DNA of 64,000 nucleotides from Cacajao melanocephalus (GCA_963573385.1 CAUYLG010065999.1:1-64000); one strand, 5' to 3'; positions 1-14,092 are shown, numbered from the stretch's first letter. Notes: generated by a model from the letters alone, not told the origin. A program made the numbers and translations.

Positions 1-141
1 CGTGTGGCTCCTCCGCTGGGAATCTCCTAGTCTGTGGGCAACAAAAATTCGTCTGAAAGTGCGGCGTCCACTCGCTCTCTGCGCTTTCACTGGGAGCTAC
101 AATCCTGAGCTGTTGTTAATCGGCCATCTTGGATCTCTCCC
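1..141 (-). mobile_element. L1 retrotransposon, 5' UTR start (antisense), cut by window edge
   Basis: Read on the minus strand, the stretch starts ggagagatccaagatggccg and continues with the L1 5' UTR pattern (cagctc, ctcccagtg, then a CpG-bearing segment). This is the true 5' terminus of an older primate L1 (L1PA/L1PB type), so the copy is not 5'-truncated. The body lies to the left of the window. The ggccatctt at 122-130 is the YY1 site near the L1 transcription start. It is the most CpG-rich short stretch at this end of the window. Confidence 0.85.
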
Positions 142-876
<735 letters not shown>

Positions 877-1473
877 ATAGCTTGATTTTTTTTTAGGAGT
901 AAAGAGACTTCCTACCTCCACTCTAGTCCTCTTATCAGTGATTTTTTTTTTTAAAAAGCAAATGTCGTGTCCTCACTTCATCTTCCTTAATAAGTATTTA
1001 GAGGCAGTATTTTAGATATTAACATCATAGATTCTTTAATTTAGGAAAGAAAAAAACTTAATTTCGATTTTTCTAATTTTTTGCTCAACTCTTCCAGCGT
1101 AAATATGTAGGTCTCTGTCTCCTGGGGTCCTCATTATGCTTTGCTTTGCCCTTTCCAGTGTTTCAACCACCCTGAGCCACATGGCCACATAGGGGACTAT
1201 GAAGATTCAGCTAATGCAGTTAGGAAGCACTGCCTCCTTGTATCTTACTGTTCTCTTTCTTCATTGGCTGTGTTCTGGAATGATGTCTTGGTGTTATGTT
1301 TTAAAACATTATTTTGCTTAATTTATGTCATTTTTATAGTCAGGCAGGAGAAAGTACACTACATTAGTTTTATGTCATCAAATTCTGTTTAATCATCTCT
1401 ATAATTTACATGAATCTTCATTAATAATACAGGAGGAAATATAGGACTCTTTCTGTAAGCTTTGAAAATGCTG
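877..1473. other. Unique intron with short T-runs
   Basis: T-runs lie at about 886-894 and 941-951. An 83-codon frame at 1141-1392 shows no domain and is treated as chance. Confidence 0.55.
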
Positions 1474-1668
1474 ACTTTTTAAAAAATAGATTTAGGGGGT
1501 ACAAGTGTGCGTGTTACATGGCTATACTCTAGTGGTAAATCTGGACTTTTAGTGTAACCATCACTGGAATACTGTACCTTGTACCCATTAGGTCATTTTT
1601 TATTCCTTACCCATCTTCTTCCCTCCCATCTTTCCAAGTTTCCCATGTCTATTATTCCACTCTGTAGC
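1474..1668 (-). mobile_element. L1 3' end fragment, antisense
   Basis: The pattern tagatttagggggtacaa, then tgttacatgg, ataccttgtacccattagg and cttccctccca is the antisense 3' untranslated end of an older L1. Divergence is high. Confidence 0.7.
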
Positions 1669-2639
1669 TGATGTTAGTTTTTAAGGGTAATTACTTTTTA
1701 TATACTACCTCTGTAAATCCATAACAGACCTCCAGGTTTTTTCCTTGTCTATTAGGAGCTATAATAAGATTTTATTCAAGAAACATATCTCCATTCATAT
1801 TCTTGAACAATACCTCTAATTGATGAATTACTCAGAAATTTTGCTTACTAAAACATAAGTTATGAAATCTGTGTTGTATAAGACGCTTGCTTTCCTGTGA
1901 GAAATCACATTGCTTCCTCTAGAACTTATTCTTTCAGACTTCTGGGTTTGAACTCTTGAAAATGTCTGTATTTTCTCTCTGAGTATATGTAGAAATTCCA
2001 TGTTTGTTTTATGTAGATAAGATTAAGAAGGAACTTTGTTCTAAAAATTGGATTGTTTTGTTAGTTGTCCAATTGTACATTTTCCCAAAAAAAGTATTAA
2101 GAATGTTAGTTTACAACCTCTTTTAAATCCATAATATGCTGACGTATTATCTTTGCAATAAAGATTACTGGAAAAACAGTACTGCTGCAAGTGTACAAAT
2201 GGTATTTAATTCCACATGCCCCTATGTTTCCATCAGTACCTGCACATGGGCTTCTCCACTCCTGATTCTCAAGCTCATTTACACCAAAAAAATGATTAAA
2301 AGGTACTTGATCTGTTTTTGAGCTCAAGAAATAGAGCTAATGGACAATGTTACAGTTTTACACACACATGCAGCCAATTTTCCATTCCTATACATATCAT
2401 TTATGTTTTCTATATCTCCTACACTCTTGGGTCCAGGGTTATAGAGCATAGTAAGAATCCAAAAAAGATAAATACCTTTGGAAGAACTATTTTCAAGCTA
2501 GTGTACCTAATGGGATGAGGACCATAGGCAGTTTTTCCTTCAGATGCCAGCAATCTGGATGGAGGAGTAGGATGGGAGCAGACACGTTGCCTCCCTACCT
2601 AGATAACTGAATGTGGGTTTCTGCAGTTCTTCAAATTGT
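1669..2639. other. Unique intron
   Basis: Overlapping short frames on both strands at 2106-2518 have no recognisable similarity. No repeat identified. Confidence 0.5.
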
Positions 2640-2655
2640 CAACTCACACATACTT

Positions 2656-2730
2656 TTTGTTTATTTATTTATGTGTTTACTTACGTATGTATGTATGTAT
2701 GTATATATGTATGTATTTGTGTACATATGT
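2656..2730. repeat. (TTTA)n grading into (TATG)n microsatellite
   Basis: An imperfect tttatttattta stretch passes into tatgtatgtatgtatg, interrupted by tatata and tgtgtac. It abuts the poly-A side of the next Alu and probably grew from its tail. Confidence 0.85.
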
Positions 2731-3041
<311 letters not shown>

Positions 3042-3807
3042 CCAACCTGATTTTTTTTTTTAAACTAAAGCCACAACTAAGTAAAGGGAAGCTGGAGTAT
3101 GTAAAAATATGAGATATACATGTTGATTTTTCGCAAACATTTAAGGTTTCTCTGAAAAATCCGATATCAAATAACTCTACCTGAAATAAATGTTATTGGT
3201 CTATTTTGTGTTAAAGTAATTATCTGCATAAACTGCTATGATTTTGGCATTCTAAATATCCCGAGATCTCTTAAAGATATTTCTTAGACTTTTCTGTTTG
3301 TATGGATTTTGAGAAAATAAGTCTGATTGTGATTCATGCTCCAATCCTCATACTTTTTTAAAGTGCTGTCTGACTTAACAAAAAATCTTTTGCCCAGTGT
3401 TTTGGAAGTGTTCTATGATATTTTCTGTCACATTTATATACACAAAGAGTATTTCTTTCAGTAAGGTCCAGCATGAACGTTTCTAAAGTGAAAATAAACA
3501 GTGAAAAAATTAGTAAGTAGTCAATAATGTTGATTCTTTGGTTAGAGTGATAAATCAAATTCCCAGGGGTAGTCACATAAGGTATAGCATTGTGTTGATA
3601 AGATAAATTTGGCCAAATCATAGCTTTATCTTGTAGCAGAGTCAGTCTTAAAACTCAGGTCTCCTAACTCTCTGCCAAGGCTATCCCTTTATTTTGTAGG
3701 TGAAACCTAGGCAAAGCCAATTTGGTGCTTGCTCACCCCTTCCTAAAAATGAAGTTGATTGATGGCTCTTTTGAAAGTATTAAGTTCAGATACCTGAAAA
3801 ATTGGAG
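3042..3807. other. Unique intron
   Basis: An 87-codon minus frame at 3358-3621 has no recognisable domain. No repeat seen. Confidence 0.5.
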
Positions 3808-3925
3808 GAATATTAGTAATAATAGTCAACCTTTATTTAGCCACTGAGTTGGTGTTTTACTTGTGTATCTCATTTAATTTGTATTCTATCTCATATAAGG
3901 TAGATGTTGTTATGCCCATTTTAGT
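3808..3925 (-). repeat. MIR SINE fragment, antisense
   Basis: The string caacctttatttagccac, then a tcatttaatttgtatt stretch and aaggtagatgttgttatgcc, follows the MIR antisense order (start of decreasing-size list, overnight totals, tgcccattttag). Confidence 0.55.
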
Positions 3926-3984
3926 GTTTTTAAAATTATCTGTAGAGTATTTTAAAATTAACAATATCAAAAAAGCCATAATAA

Positions 3985-4205
3985 TATTACAATACCTACT
4001 GTAGATCCTTATTTTTGACACCGCCCTTTACTCTGTTTTACATATCATTTTATTTAATAGTCATGCAACTCTATGAGAGTCTAAATATGAATATTTACAT
4101 CCTAAATATGTACCACCTTACGCTAAATAGGTTGAAGTAATTTTTCCCAAACTCACGTAGCTAATAGCTGAAACAAGTGAAGTTTTAACTCAAGTCTGAA
4201 TTCAA
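3985..4205 (-). repeat. MIR SINE fragment, antisense
   Basis: cattttatttaatagtcatg, later cccaaactcacgtagctaat and ctcaagtctgaattca match the MIR antisense order. Strongly diverged. Confidence 0.55.
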
Positions 4206-6228
4206 ATTTTATTTCTTTCCCACTACTTTATCTTACTTCATGTTTATAATTTTACCTCTTACCAAAATAAAACTAGTGTTACCTAGGAAATAGGGTAGGC
4301 ATGTTAGATATCTTCCTTTCTTATACATGAAGGAGTTCTTATGATTCTCATGCTTTAATTTTCTAAACTAAAAATATGTTCCTTGTCCATTGTTATCAAA
4401 ATGTAGAAAATCAGTTTAGTACCACAATATATGGGGACTTCAAAAAGTTACTTAGAAAATATATATTATATTGACTTTTCTACTAATTATTAGAAATCTC
4501 CCACTGTGTTTCAAGGGGATTTTTGTTATGTCAAGTCGGAACATAGATATTTATGGAATATATCATGGTGTCACATAGGTAATTATTTGTTTTTCTTTGA
4601 AGCTAAACAAAACTACAACAGTTTATCATTCAAAGTGCTAAGCGTTGGATCCTAAGTAGTTAATCTGCTTAAACAGGTTAGTTACACATTCATGATAAGG
4701 ATATAATGCCAAAAATTTTATAGGTTTTAATAATATCTTAGTCTAGAAATTCTGGCAGAAGAGTTAATTTGAGCAGATCATTTATATGTTTCTGTTTTCA
4801 TTTACAACTGAAAATAGTATAGTAATATGATTCATCTAATATGAATATTATGACTGCAGAACAATTAGAATAAAGGATGATATTAACACCAGCAATGGAA
4901 AGCTCAAATAAAAATTATTACATATAAAAGTTTTACTTCTTTAGATAGTGCCTTTTTAGAATGAGGCAATTTGACATCATTACTTTTTGCCTAAGACAAC
5001 TTTTAGAATTTAATATATAGTTATAACCTGTTCAAATAGAAGTTGGTGACATGGTGAAGCTGAATGCCTTTTTTTCTTAAAATGTAAGAAATGCTCTTCT
5101 GATTTATAAGTTTTAGTTTTCTGCAATCCCCATAATCTTATGAAAGATACATCATTTTAAATTTGAACTGTAGTTGCAATATCTTATTGAAGTCTTCAGT
5201 GGTGACTTGTGGTTTTCCAAGGTTTCATTTTTGAAAAAATACTTTTAGGGTCATAAAAGGAAAAAAAAAACAATTTATATACAGTTTTGTGTTAAAAGAA
5301 CTGAATATATATGAGGTTGATGGTGTGCAGTGTAAAGCTGGCGGTGGGGAGGGTTGTTTCTAAGAAGTTAACCTTAATTAAAAAGAGAATACTCTATTCA
5401 TTGGCCATTCAAAGTGGGAATATAGATATGTGGAGTGGAGAAGGGGACAGCTTTGTACCTGCAAAGCTCTGATGAATGTCACTGCATGGTGGAGCCTGAG
5501 AACAGACTGAGCTACCCAAAAGACTAGTTTGTCATTGCAGTGGCTCCTAGACACTGCTTTATAAGGAAAGAAAAGAGGAAAGAGGATGAGCCTAGATACA
5601 AAGGGAAAGGCTTGGGAAAAAGAAACTACATCCATGATGTTCGTAGTGCCCCTTTTGTTACTATTGTTTTGTAAATAAAATAGGTAGCAAATCCAGTCAT
5701 TCAAAATTATAAATGACCACTAAAGGGAGAAGTCAGTGCTCACTAGCTTGGTTTCTGTTGTTCTTCATGGTGTGCATTTGTCTTTGCAGTACTCTCTGAA
5801 ACAGCTCTTCACAGCTACTTTTATCTATAAGTTCTTTGTCACACCCAATGGAACTTTTTTGAAGTTGTTTGCATCAACTTGAATCTGTAGTTTTCCTTAA
5901 ATTCACTCTGGAATGGCTGAAGCCACTTATAATGAAGAAAGTATTAAAGGCATTGAGTGACCCAACATATTACTTGTTATTGCTGAATTCTACTTTTAAT
6001 TAGGAATATACTTTGCTTTTGTTCAAAAATACATCTTTTTTTTTTTTGCAGTTAAAATATGTATGGAGACAAGACAGTCTTTAATTACTAAGAATATTGG
6101 TATTCTGTTTGAAACTTGGAAAATTCTGACATCAAAATTTTATTTATTACTGATTAGATATAACAGTTGTATCATTTGGTTATGTTTGTATCTAAGCTAA
6201 AGTGATCCTCTCTAACCCTTTATATTCT
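4206..6228. other. Unique AT-rich intron, about 2 kb
   Basis: No interspersed repeat recognised. A 108-codon minus frame at 5378-5704 has no recognisable domain, and its hydrophobic composition fits chance translation of T-rich DNA. Confidence 0.5.
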
Positions 6229-6537
6229 GGGTTGTGGCACTGTGGTTCACACCCGTAATCCTTGCGCTTTGGGAGGCTGAGGTGGGAGGATCTCTTGAGC
6301 CAGTGAGTTCAAGACCAGCCCGGGCAATATGGCAAAATCTCATCTGCCCAAAAAATACAAAAATTAACTGGGCATAATGGCACATGCTTGTAGTCCCAGC
6401 TACTTGGGAGGCTGAGGCAGGAGGATCTCTTGAGCACCAGGGAGGTTGAGGCTGCCGTGAGTCATGATTGCGCCCCTGCACTTCAGCCTGGGTGACAGAG
6501 TGAAACTCTGTTAAAAAAAAAAAGAAAAAAAAAAAAG
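6229..6537 (+). mobile_element. Alu SINE, sense
   Basis: Runs from a diverged gggttgtggcactgtgg head to an aaaaaaaaaaagaaaaaa tail, with a full dimer. The diverged head suggests an old (J-type) copy. Confidence 0.93.
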
Positions 6538-6893
6538 ACCAAACTCTAGTCTTTAAATGTTATATTTCTGTATTTAAGTAAAAATGAAAGAAAGAAAATG
6601 AATTGTGCTCTTATTATTCATAATCTTTCATTTTTATTCTCTATCATTAAACATCTGGAACACAATCTTATGTAGTCCATATATATTTTTATAACTCTAT
6701 ATTTTGTTAAAGATTTATGTATTTTAATATAGTTTCCTTAATAGAATAGATGCATTCTGACAAAATTTCTTCTATAAGAACTTCCTGTTTATTGTTGTGA
6801 TTTTTTCCCCAGTGATTTTTTATCATAATATTAAAACTATAAACCATTTTTTTACTTTTGACATCTAAATGTCATAAACCCTTATTTACTTGT
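6538..6893. other. Unique AT-rich intron
   Basis: No feature recognised. Confidence 0.5.
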
Positions 6894-6909
6894 AAATATC
6901 TACATTCTT

Positions 6910-7216
6910 GTTTTGGTTTTTGTTTGTTTGTTTGAGATGGAGTCTTGCTCTGTTGCCCAGGCTGGACTGCAGTGTTGAAATCTCAGTTCACTGCAGCCTC
7001 CACCTCCTGAGTTCAAATGATTCTCCTGCCTCAGCCTCCTGAGTAGCTGGGATTACAGGCGTGCGCCACCATGCCCAGCTAATTTTTTTGTATTGTTAGT
7101 ACAGACAGGGTTTCACCGTGTTAGCCAGGATGGTCTCAATCTCCTGACCTCATGATCTGCCCACCTTGGCTTCCCAAAGTGCTGGGGTAACAGGCGTGAA
7201 CCACCACACCTGGCCC
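6910..7216 (-). mobile_element. Alu SINE, antisense, with target duplication
   Basis: Poly-T-like tttgtttgtttgttt, then gagatggagtcttgctc, ending cacctggccc. Flanks aaatatctacattctt at 6894-6909 and aaatatctatattctt at 7219-7234 form a 16-base target duplication with one mismatch. Confidence 0.95.
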
Positions 7217-7234
7217 ATAAATATCTATATTCTT

Positions 7235-8282
<1,048 letters not shown>

Positions 8283-8296
8283 AGAAGCCTTAATTT

Positions 8297-9099
8297 CTTA
8301 GGGCCAGTGCTCTCTGTCTCGCAGGTTCGTTATATGAGGTAATATGTTTGAAACAGTAAAGAACTAAACATTTGGTAATTATAACTGTCACTACTCATAT
8401 CAGCCTTTTTCCCTGGATCACACTTTTTCTTTTCTCCAAGCTTTTCTTTATTTTTTCATCAGAAACTTCAAAAAACATTATTTTTATGTTGGTTCAAGTT
8501 AACTCAGCAGCTGAGCATAGGTGGATGGTAAGTGGTTGGGGAAAAGTTGAGAAACCATTGTGCTATTAGACAAGCATTTCTCCAGTTCTTTCCTTTTATG
8601 GAAAAAAAAAAAGTTTTTAGCAGTCAGCTCATATTGTATGTGTCTTTCTAGTAATTTCATTGTGTGACCCACCTAAGAATATAAAGAAAAAGAGGCTCAT
8701 TTGGATAGAAGTAGAACTGAAGCGGATATTGGAAATTGCTTATCTACCCCTAACTTTTCTTTGAGCACCGTCTTGTGTAAAACTAATTTAATGTAAAATA
8801 GCAGAAAAATAACATTAAATAGTACACATAGATTTTCCTATCCAGGCTTATTTATTTGCTTCTTGATATAATATCTGAATTTTAGAATCCAGGCATCAGA
8901 ATGTGCTTTCACTAATATTTTTTAAAACTTGAGATGCAGAGAATACTATTAAACACTCAGTTACTACATGTTAAAATCTTAAGCCCCCAAATAAATTTTT
9001 ATCTAATATTCTCCCTCCATTTTACTAATTTGCCTTGTTGAGTGGAGTCTTAAGACCTTCAGGAACCATTTAATAGGAGTTAAAGTATATGGTCCTTTT
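8297..9099. other. Unique intron
   Basis: No repeat recognised. A short A-run lies at about 8601-8611. Confidence 0.5.
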
Positions 9100-9460
9100 C
9101 CCTTGGGTCAGAAAAGTAATTGCATACATATCTCCATGGCATTGCCTTTCTACATGTCATTTCTCTTTTCTGGAATGCTCTGCTGTCTCGGCCTGCTTTA
9201 CAAGCTCCAGTTCATCATACAAAACAGAGTACGGGTGTCATATTTCCTAATGCAACTTACTAACCTTTTTCATACCTCATTGATAGAGTTGGTGGTTGCC
9301 TCCTTTGCACTGCCATGTTATTTTGTACACAGCTCTGTTGTAGCATTCTGTGTCTGTCACTAAGATACAAGTTCACTAAGGGCAGGGACCAAGTATACTT
9401 TCTATCTATTTAACCCGTATACTATGGTTTGTACATATTCTATACTCAGTATAATGGTGA
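9100..9460 (+). repeat. L2 LINE 3' region, sense
   Basis: catttctcttttctggaatg, then cttgttca-type spacing, and near the end caagttcactaagggcaggg followed by acccgtatactatgg. This is the characteristic L2 3' end. The 86-codon frame inside it is repeat-derived. Confidence 0.65.
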
Positions 9461-10143
9461 TAAATATATAGATGACCATGTTAGGAGTCAGTGACTCAAG
9501 GAATGTGATCATACCCCAGGTTCAGGAACACATACCCCATCTTTATGTGTATATTTTAGGTGGTCAATTAGTTAAGCATTTATCAAGTATACCATATTCA
9601 CCCATAGAATAGTAGGATTATTGAAACAAAGTTGCAAAGAATCAGGGTACATAGTTAAGACAAAGCAAGGTAACCCAGATCTAGGCTAGACTGAAATTGA
9701 ATTTCATGGTATTGAATCAAATTAACAAATAAAACTATTCTTGTTGGATATTCAATCATGTAAACAAATACAGCTATTTCTATGAGGGAGACTTTATGCT
9801 GAGCTTAGTAGTTTCTCAGTTCTAAAAGTGATTATAGTCTAGTTTAGGAAGCCAAATCTAAGGATATGAGATAGTTAAATGTCCGCAGTTTTTAACATTA
9901 GTTCACAGTGCAAGAAGAGGTGTCTTGTTTCTTTGTTACTGAAGGTGCCAATGATTTTACAGATTAATTTAAAACCAAAAGTAGAATGGGTTTGACTCCT
10001 AGTGGTCTGATAGTGTGACTACTAACAAGTCACCATTCTGCCTTTTATGCTGCAGAAGTTCTATACTGTATAAGTAAATAAAATTTAATACAGGGAGCAC
10101 CTGTGAGGCAAAATGACATCTAAAATTATTGTTTTCCTCTAAA
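9461..10143. other. Unique intron
   Basis: Nothing recognised. Confidence 0.5.
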
Positions 10144-10382
10144 GCAATAGTTACCAACTGGTAATGATTTTGCTCCCCAGGGGACATTTGATAATATCTA
10201 GAAACACTTTTGTTGTGTAACTAAAGGGAGATTCTACCAATATTTACTAGGTAGAGACCATGAATCCTGCCAAACATCCTGTATTGCACAGAACAGTGCC
10301 TCCTCCCCAACATCCCCACCCCTAACAATGAATTATCTAGCCCAAAATGTTAGTGTTGCTGGGATTAGGAAACCCTGCTCTG
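10144..10382 (+). mobile_element. MER20 (hAT-Charlie) DNA transposon
   Basis: Contains ctccccaggggacatttga, then aaacatcctgtattgcaca and ctagcccaaaatgttagtg, ending aaaccctgctctg. All are MER20 landmarks in order, at near full length. Confidence 0.85.
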
Positions 10383-10955
10383 CGGAATTCCCACTCTTTG
10401 AGATTTCCCTGCCTTTTATAGGAACTCTTTTTCACCTATGATTTTCTGTTTATGTTTTGTTCATTCTTTATCATCTGCTCAGAGGTCTCCTCCCAGGTCT
10501 CCACTTGTGGTACACTCAGGGACAACAGTCACCTCATATCCCATTTCCTCATAAATTGTTTCCTAGAGAAGCCTCCTTTTTCTGCTAGAGCCCTTCGGAT
10601 GCCTTTTTTTTTTTTAATTTGACTTTTCCAACTTATTCTAAACATAGAAATCTCCTTTAACCCTTAACGAACAGTGGTCTTAATCAGATCATGTTTTTAA
10701 CCACAAGGTAAAATGTTTCACTTTGCACATGAATCCTAAGAATGGGCCCTTTACCGTGACTGTACCCTGAAGAGGTTTATCCCTGTTTGTTTCACTCCAG
10801 TTCCCTGACTTTTGACTGCTCTCTTTGACTGTTGCCTCAGCATTCATTTCTAATCTCTAAAAAGATGCCTTCCATTTGTCTACACCGACGTTTGCATAGA
10901 TTGCTTGTACTAGTTTAATCTGAGTTAATTTAATCCATTTTCTAAGGTCATTTCC
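10383..10955. other. Pyrimidine-rich intron, possible L2 remnant
   Basis: T- and C-rich text such as ctcagaggtctcctcccagg and gtttcactccagttccctg resembles diverged L2, but I cannot align it by eye. Confidence 0.4.
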
Positions 10956-11246
10956 TTTTTTTTTTTTTTTGAGGCAGGATCTCACTCTGTCACGCAGGCT
11001 GGAGTGCAGTGGCAAGATCATGGCTCACTGCAATCTCAACCTACCAGGTTAGCTGATCCTCCCACCTCACCTTCCCGAGTAGCTGGGACCACAGTTGTGC
11101 ACCACAACTGGCTAATTTCTTATGTTTTTAAGAGACAGGGTCTCCCTATGTTGCCCAAGCTGGTCTCGAACTTCTGGAATCAATTAATCATCCCACTGCA
11201 GCCTCCAAAAGTGCTGGGATTACAGGCGTGAGACACCATGCCCGGC
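10956..11246 (-). mobile_element. Alu SINE, antisense
   Basis: T-run, then gaggcaggatctcactctg, ending catgcccggc. It has no second-monomer A-rich linker of normal form (ttcttatgtttttaagagac), as in older Alus. Confidence 0.93.
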
Positions 11247-11370
11247 TTCATTTGAGTACTAGAAATACACTGTTCCTAAGTAATAGTCCTAGGAACATTA
11301 CTACAATACTGTGACTATTCTCTCTTTTCAAAAATGCACATCAACTTAAACATTTAAGAGCTGGGAAGGA

Positions 11371-11654
11371 GGCTGGGCACGGTGGCTGACACCTGTAATC
11401 CCAGCACTTTGGGAGACCTACGCCGGTGGATCATGAGGCCAGGGATTAAAGACCAACCTGGCCAAGATGGTAAAACCCTGTCTCTACAAAAAAATTAGCC
11501 TGGCATAGTGGTAGGTGCCTGTAATCCTAGCTACTCTGGAGGCTCAGGCAGAGAATTGCTTGAACCCAGGAGGTAGAGGTTGCAGTGAGCCAAGATCACG
11601 ACATTGCACTCTAGCCTGGGCAACAGAGCAAGACTCTTTTTTTTTTTTTTTTTC
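11371..11654 (+). mobile_element. Alu SINE, sense, ending in poly-T
   Basis: Runs from ggctgggcacggtggctgac through both monomers to agcaagactct. Where a sense Alu should have gtctcaaaaa, an 18-base T-run (11637-11654) follows. Confidence 0.92.
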
Positions 11655-12789
11655 CAGACAGTGATGGGAAAGGGAAGTTCTTGATGACATTGTATGCACC
11701 AAGGTAGCAGTTAATGTGGTGACTATATCTCTGGTTCAGTAGTAACACTTTTGGCCTTATACCAGCATTTGAATTAATTCCGGAAACATATGTGTCACGT
11801 TTTGTTTCATCAGCTTTCCATTTCAGCATTAATGATCAAGGCAAAAAATAAAGCAGTGTGCTTTTTGTATCTAACCTCATCTGATTTCATGGTCGTGGCC
11901 AGATTGCACAGAGATGAATAGAGGACTTTGAAGTATCACTTTTCTAGTTAGATTTTCATCTTTCCTGTGCATATTTAATACAGCCAGAAGAATGAGAAAG
12001 GCCTGTAGGGTACCTCTATCTTCTCCTCTTCCTACTGCAGTGAAAGGACTTCCTCTAATAGATTAGTGGACAGGGGGGTGATAATAAAGGTATTCACAGG
12101 TGTGAAAGAAGAATTGACTAAGACGGAAGGACATCAGGTGCTACTATGGGGTAGGTTTATCAGAATTGTGATTTCCATAGTGTACTATATATTGAGGCAT
12201 TTCATTATTCATATTTTTTACAAAACTATTTGGTTTTGTGAGTATTGTGAAGAATGTTAATAAGCCAGTTTGTAACTAAACACTGCCTCAGGTTTCATCA
12301 AATTTGGTGCTTACAGTTAGGATTCAACTCTTTCACTGCAGTATTACAGAGGAGCTCCATCTATTTGCTACCTGAAAATTTGCCTGAAACAGTGCAGAGA
12401 TATTAAAAACGACTTCCAAGCACAGCTTGCAGTGATGTCACTCTTTACCCATAGCTCCAAGAAATGCCCTCATCTTGCTGTCTAGGAAGCACTTTTCATG
12501 GACTGCTGACTTCTGTTACAGCTGTATCAATTACAAGCAGTTTGGCAGGGTGATTCAGATATATAAAGCTGGGGAGGAACATTGTTGAATTCATTTGGTT
12601 AATTAAAAAGTGAAATTACACTGTGATTCATATGAGTGATACCATGTAGAAGAAATATAAATCTGTATTTATATATTACTGTCAAATATTACCAATTCTG
12701 AAATACAAGTATCACTTCTATGAGAAGGAATGTCATAACTGGTTGGTTGAGGTAAAGAAATTGAGCTTATGCAGCTAAACCCGCTCTGG

Positions 12790-12869
12790 ACTCTTTTTCT
12801 TTTCTTTTCTTTCTTTTTTTTTTTTCATCCCCCTCCCCGCCCCTCTTTTGTTTTTTGTTTTTTTTTTTT
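12790..12869. repeat. Polypyrimidine tract
   Basis: Runs of ttttcttttcttttctttc, then catccccctccccgcccctc and ttttgttttttgtttttt. Almost pure pyrimidine on this strand, and low complexity. Confidence 0.85.
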
Positions 12870-13084
12870 GCAATTGCCTAGACACGCAGAGTTTCCATAG
12901 TGCCCACTCTACCATGCTATGAGCTTACAGGGAGGGCTTTGCTCCTGAAGAAGAGCCTGTAATTAGCTCATATGACTGAGTAGATAGCTGCATCTCATAA
13001 AATGTTAAATATTATGAAACTTTTGTGACTATACATACAAGCTACATTCTCCAGTAATAAAATTTGAAATTTGATATTTTTATC

Positions 13085-13165
13085 TTCATATTTCTTTCTC
13101 TTCTATATTCTCATCCTCTCATCTTTACATATTCTCTCCTCCTCTCTTCCTCTTTCTCTCTTCTA
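13085..13165. repeat. CT-rich low-complexity tract
   Basis: Repeated ttctttctcttctat and ctcctcctctcttcctcttt strings. Imperfect pyrimidine repeat. Confidence 0.7.
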
Positions 13166-13254
13166 CCCATAACCTGTTGTATTTAGATAACAAAAATGGA
13201 GGTATGTTGTGGCCTCCCTAAAACTCTAACAATACCCTTCTCCATTTTTTTGTT

Positions 13255-13880
13255 TTCCATGAGTGGTTGTCATTTTCCTACTAATTTGTAGTTCTTTATA
13301 TAATCTGACTACTAATTCTTTTTCAGTTATATGTTCACAAATATCCTCTCCCAGTCCTATTTCTTGTCTTTATACTTTGTTTGTGTTCCATGTGGCCTTT
13401 TATTGTAGGAGATTTTAATGTAACCAGATTTATCGGTCTGTTTCCTTATGATTTGTGGTTTTTATGTCTTCCTAAAGAAATCCTTCAGTACACACAAAAC
13501 CATATTTTCTTTTTTTTTTTTTCTTGAGTCAGAGTCTCGCTCTGTTGCCCAAGCTGGAGCGCAGTGGTGCAATCTCAGCTCACTTCGACCTCTGCCTCCT
13601 GAGCTCAAGTGATTCTTGTGCTTCAGCCTCCTGAGTAGCTGGGACTGCAGGTACCCACCAGCACACCTAGCTAATTTTTGTATTGTAGTAGAGACAGGGT
13701 TTCAATATGTTGGCCGGGCTGTTGTCTGACTCCTGAGCTCAAGCAATCTGCCTCCTCAGCTTCCCAAAGTGTTGGGATTATAGGTGTGAGCCACCACACG
13801 CTGCCAAAATCATACTTTCTTTTAAGTACTTTAAAGTTGTACCTTTTATATTTAGGTCCTTATCTGGAGTTTTTGGCCTG
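13255..13880 (-). mobile_element. Old L1 ORF2/3' fragment, antisense, split by an Alu
   Basis: gtagttctttatataatctg, actactaattctttttcag, then tctttatactttgtttgtg and cctaaagaaatccttcag are the familiar antisense L1 ORF2 end. After the Alu it continues with taggtccttatctggag. Confidence 0.7.
13511..13805 (-). mobile_element. Alu SINE, antisense, inside L1
   Basis: T-run then gagtcagagtctcgctctg, ending cacacgctgcc. Flanks catattttctttt before and catactttctttt after are a target duplication with one change. Confidence 0.93.
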
Positions 13881-13944
13881 GCATTCATTGTATGGTGAAC
13901 ACACTCATATATCTCCTCATGAAGATACGTACTATCTAAGAATG

Positions 13945-14092
13945 GAGGCTACTAGCCACATTTAACTATTTAATTTTAAACTGATTAAAATTAAATAAAA
14001 TTTAAAATTCAGTTCCTCAGTTGTATACTATGCATATTTTAAGTGCTCCATAGCGACTGTAGTGAATGGCTACTCTGTTGAATAATGCAGAT
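13945..14092. mobile_element. hAT-type nonautonomous transposon fragment
   Basis: ggctactagccacatttaac, an AT-rich palindromic centre, and gtagtgaatggctactctgt follow a common mammalian short hAT element with inverted ends. Another copy lies near 39.35 kb. Family name not assigned. Confidence 0.6.

Larger units (their letters stand above)
11655..13254. other. Unique intron with a long pyrimidine tract
   Basis: No repeat family recognised. A T/C tract of about 85 bases lies at 12790-12869. The stretch 12280-12600 is compositionally balanced and contains gtgatgtcact (CRE-like, about 12432-12442). A conserved element is possible but not shown. Confidence 0.5.

Noticed and set aside
5378..5704. 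108-codon minus frame in unique sequence
   Set aside because: No start context, splice support or domain. Length is within chance for 64 kb of six-frame sequence.
13511..13805. Antisense Alu splice-site-like T-runs as cryptic exons
   Set aside because: Antisense Alus throughout the window carry potential acceptors, but nothing in the sequence shows that any is used.
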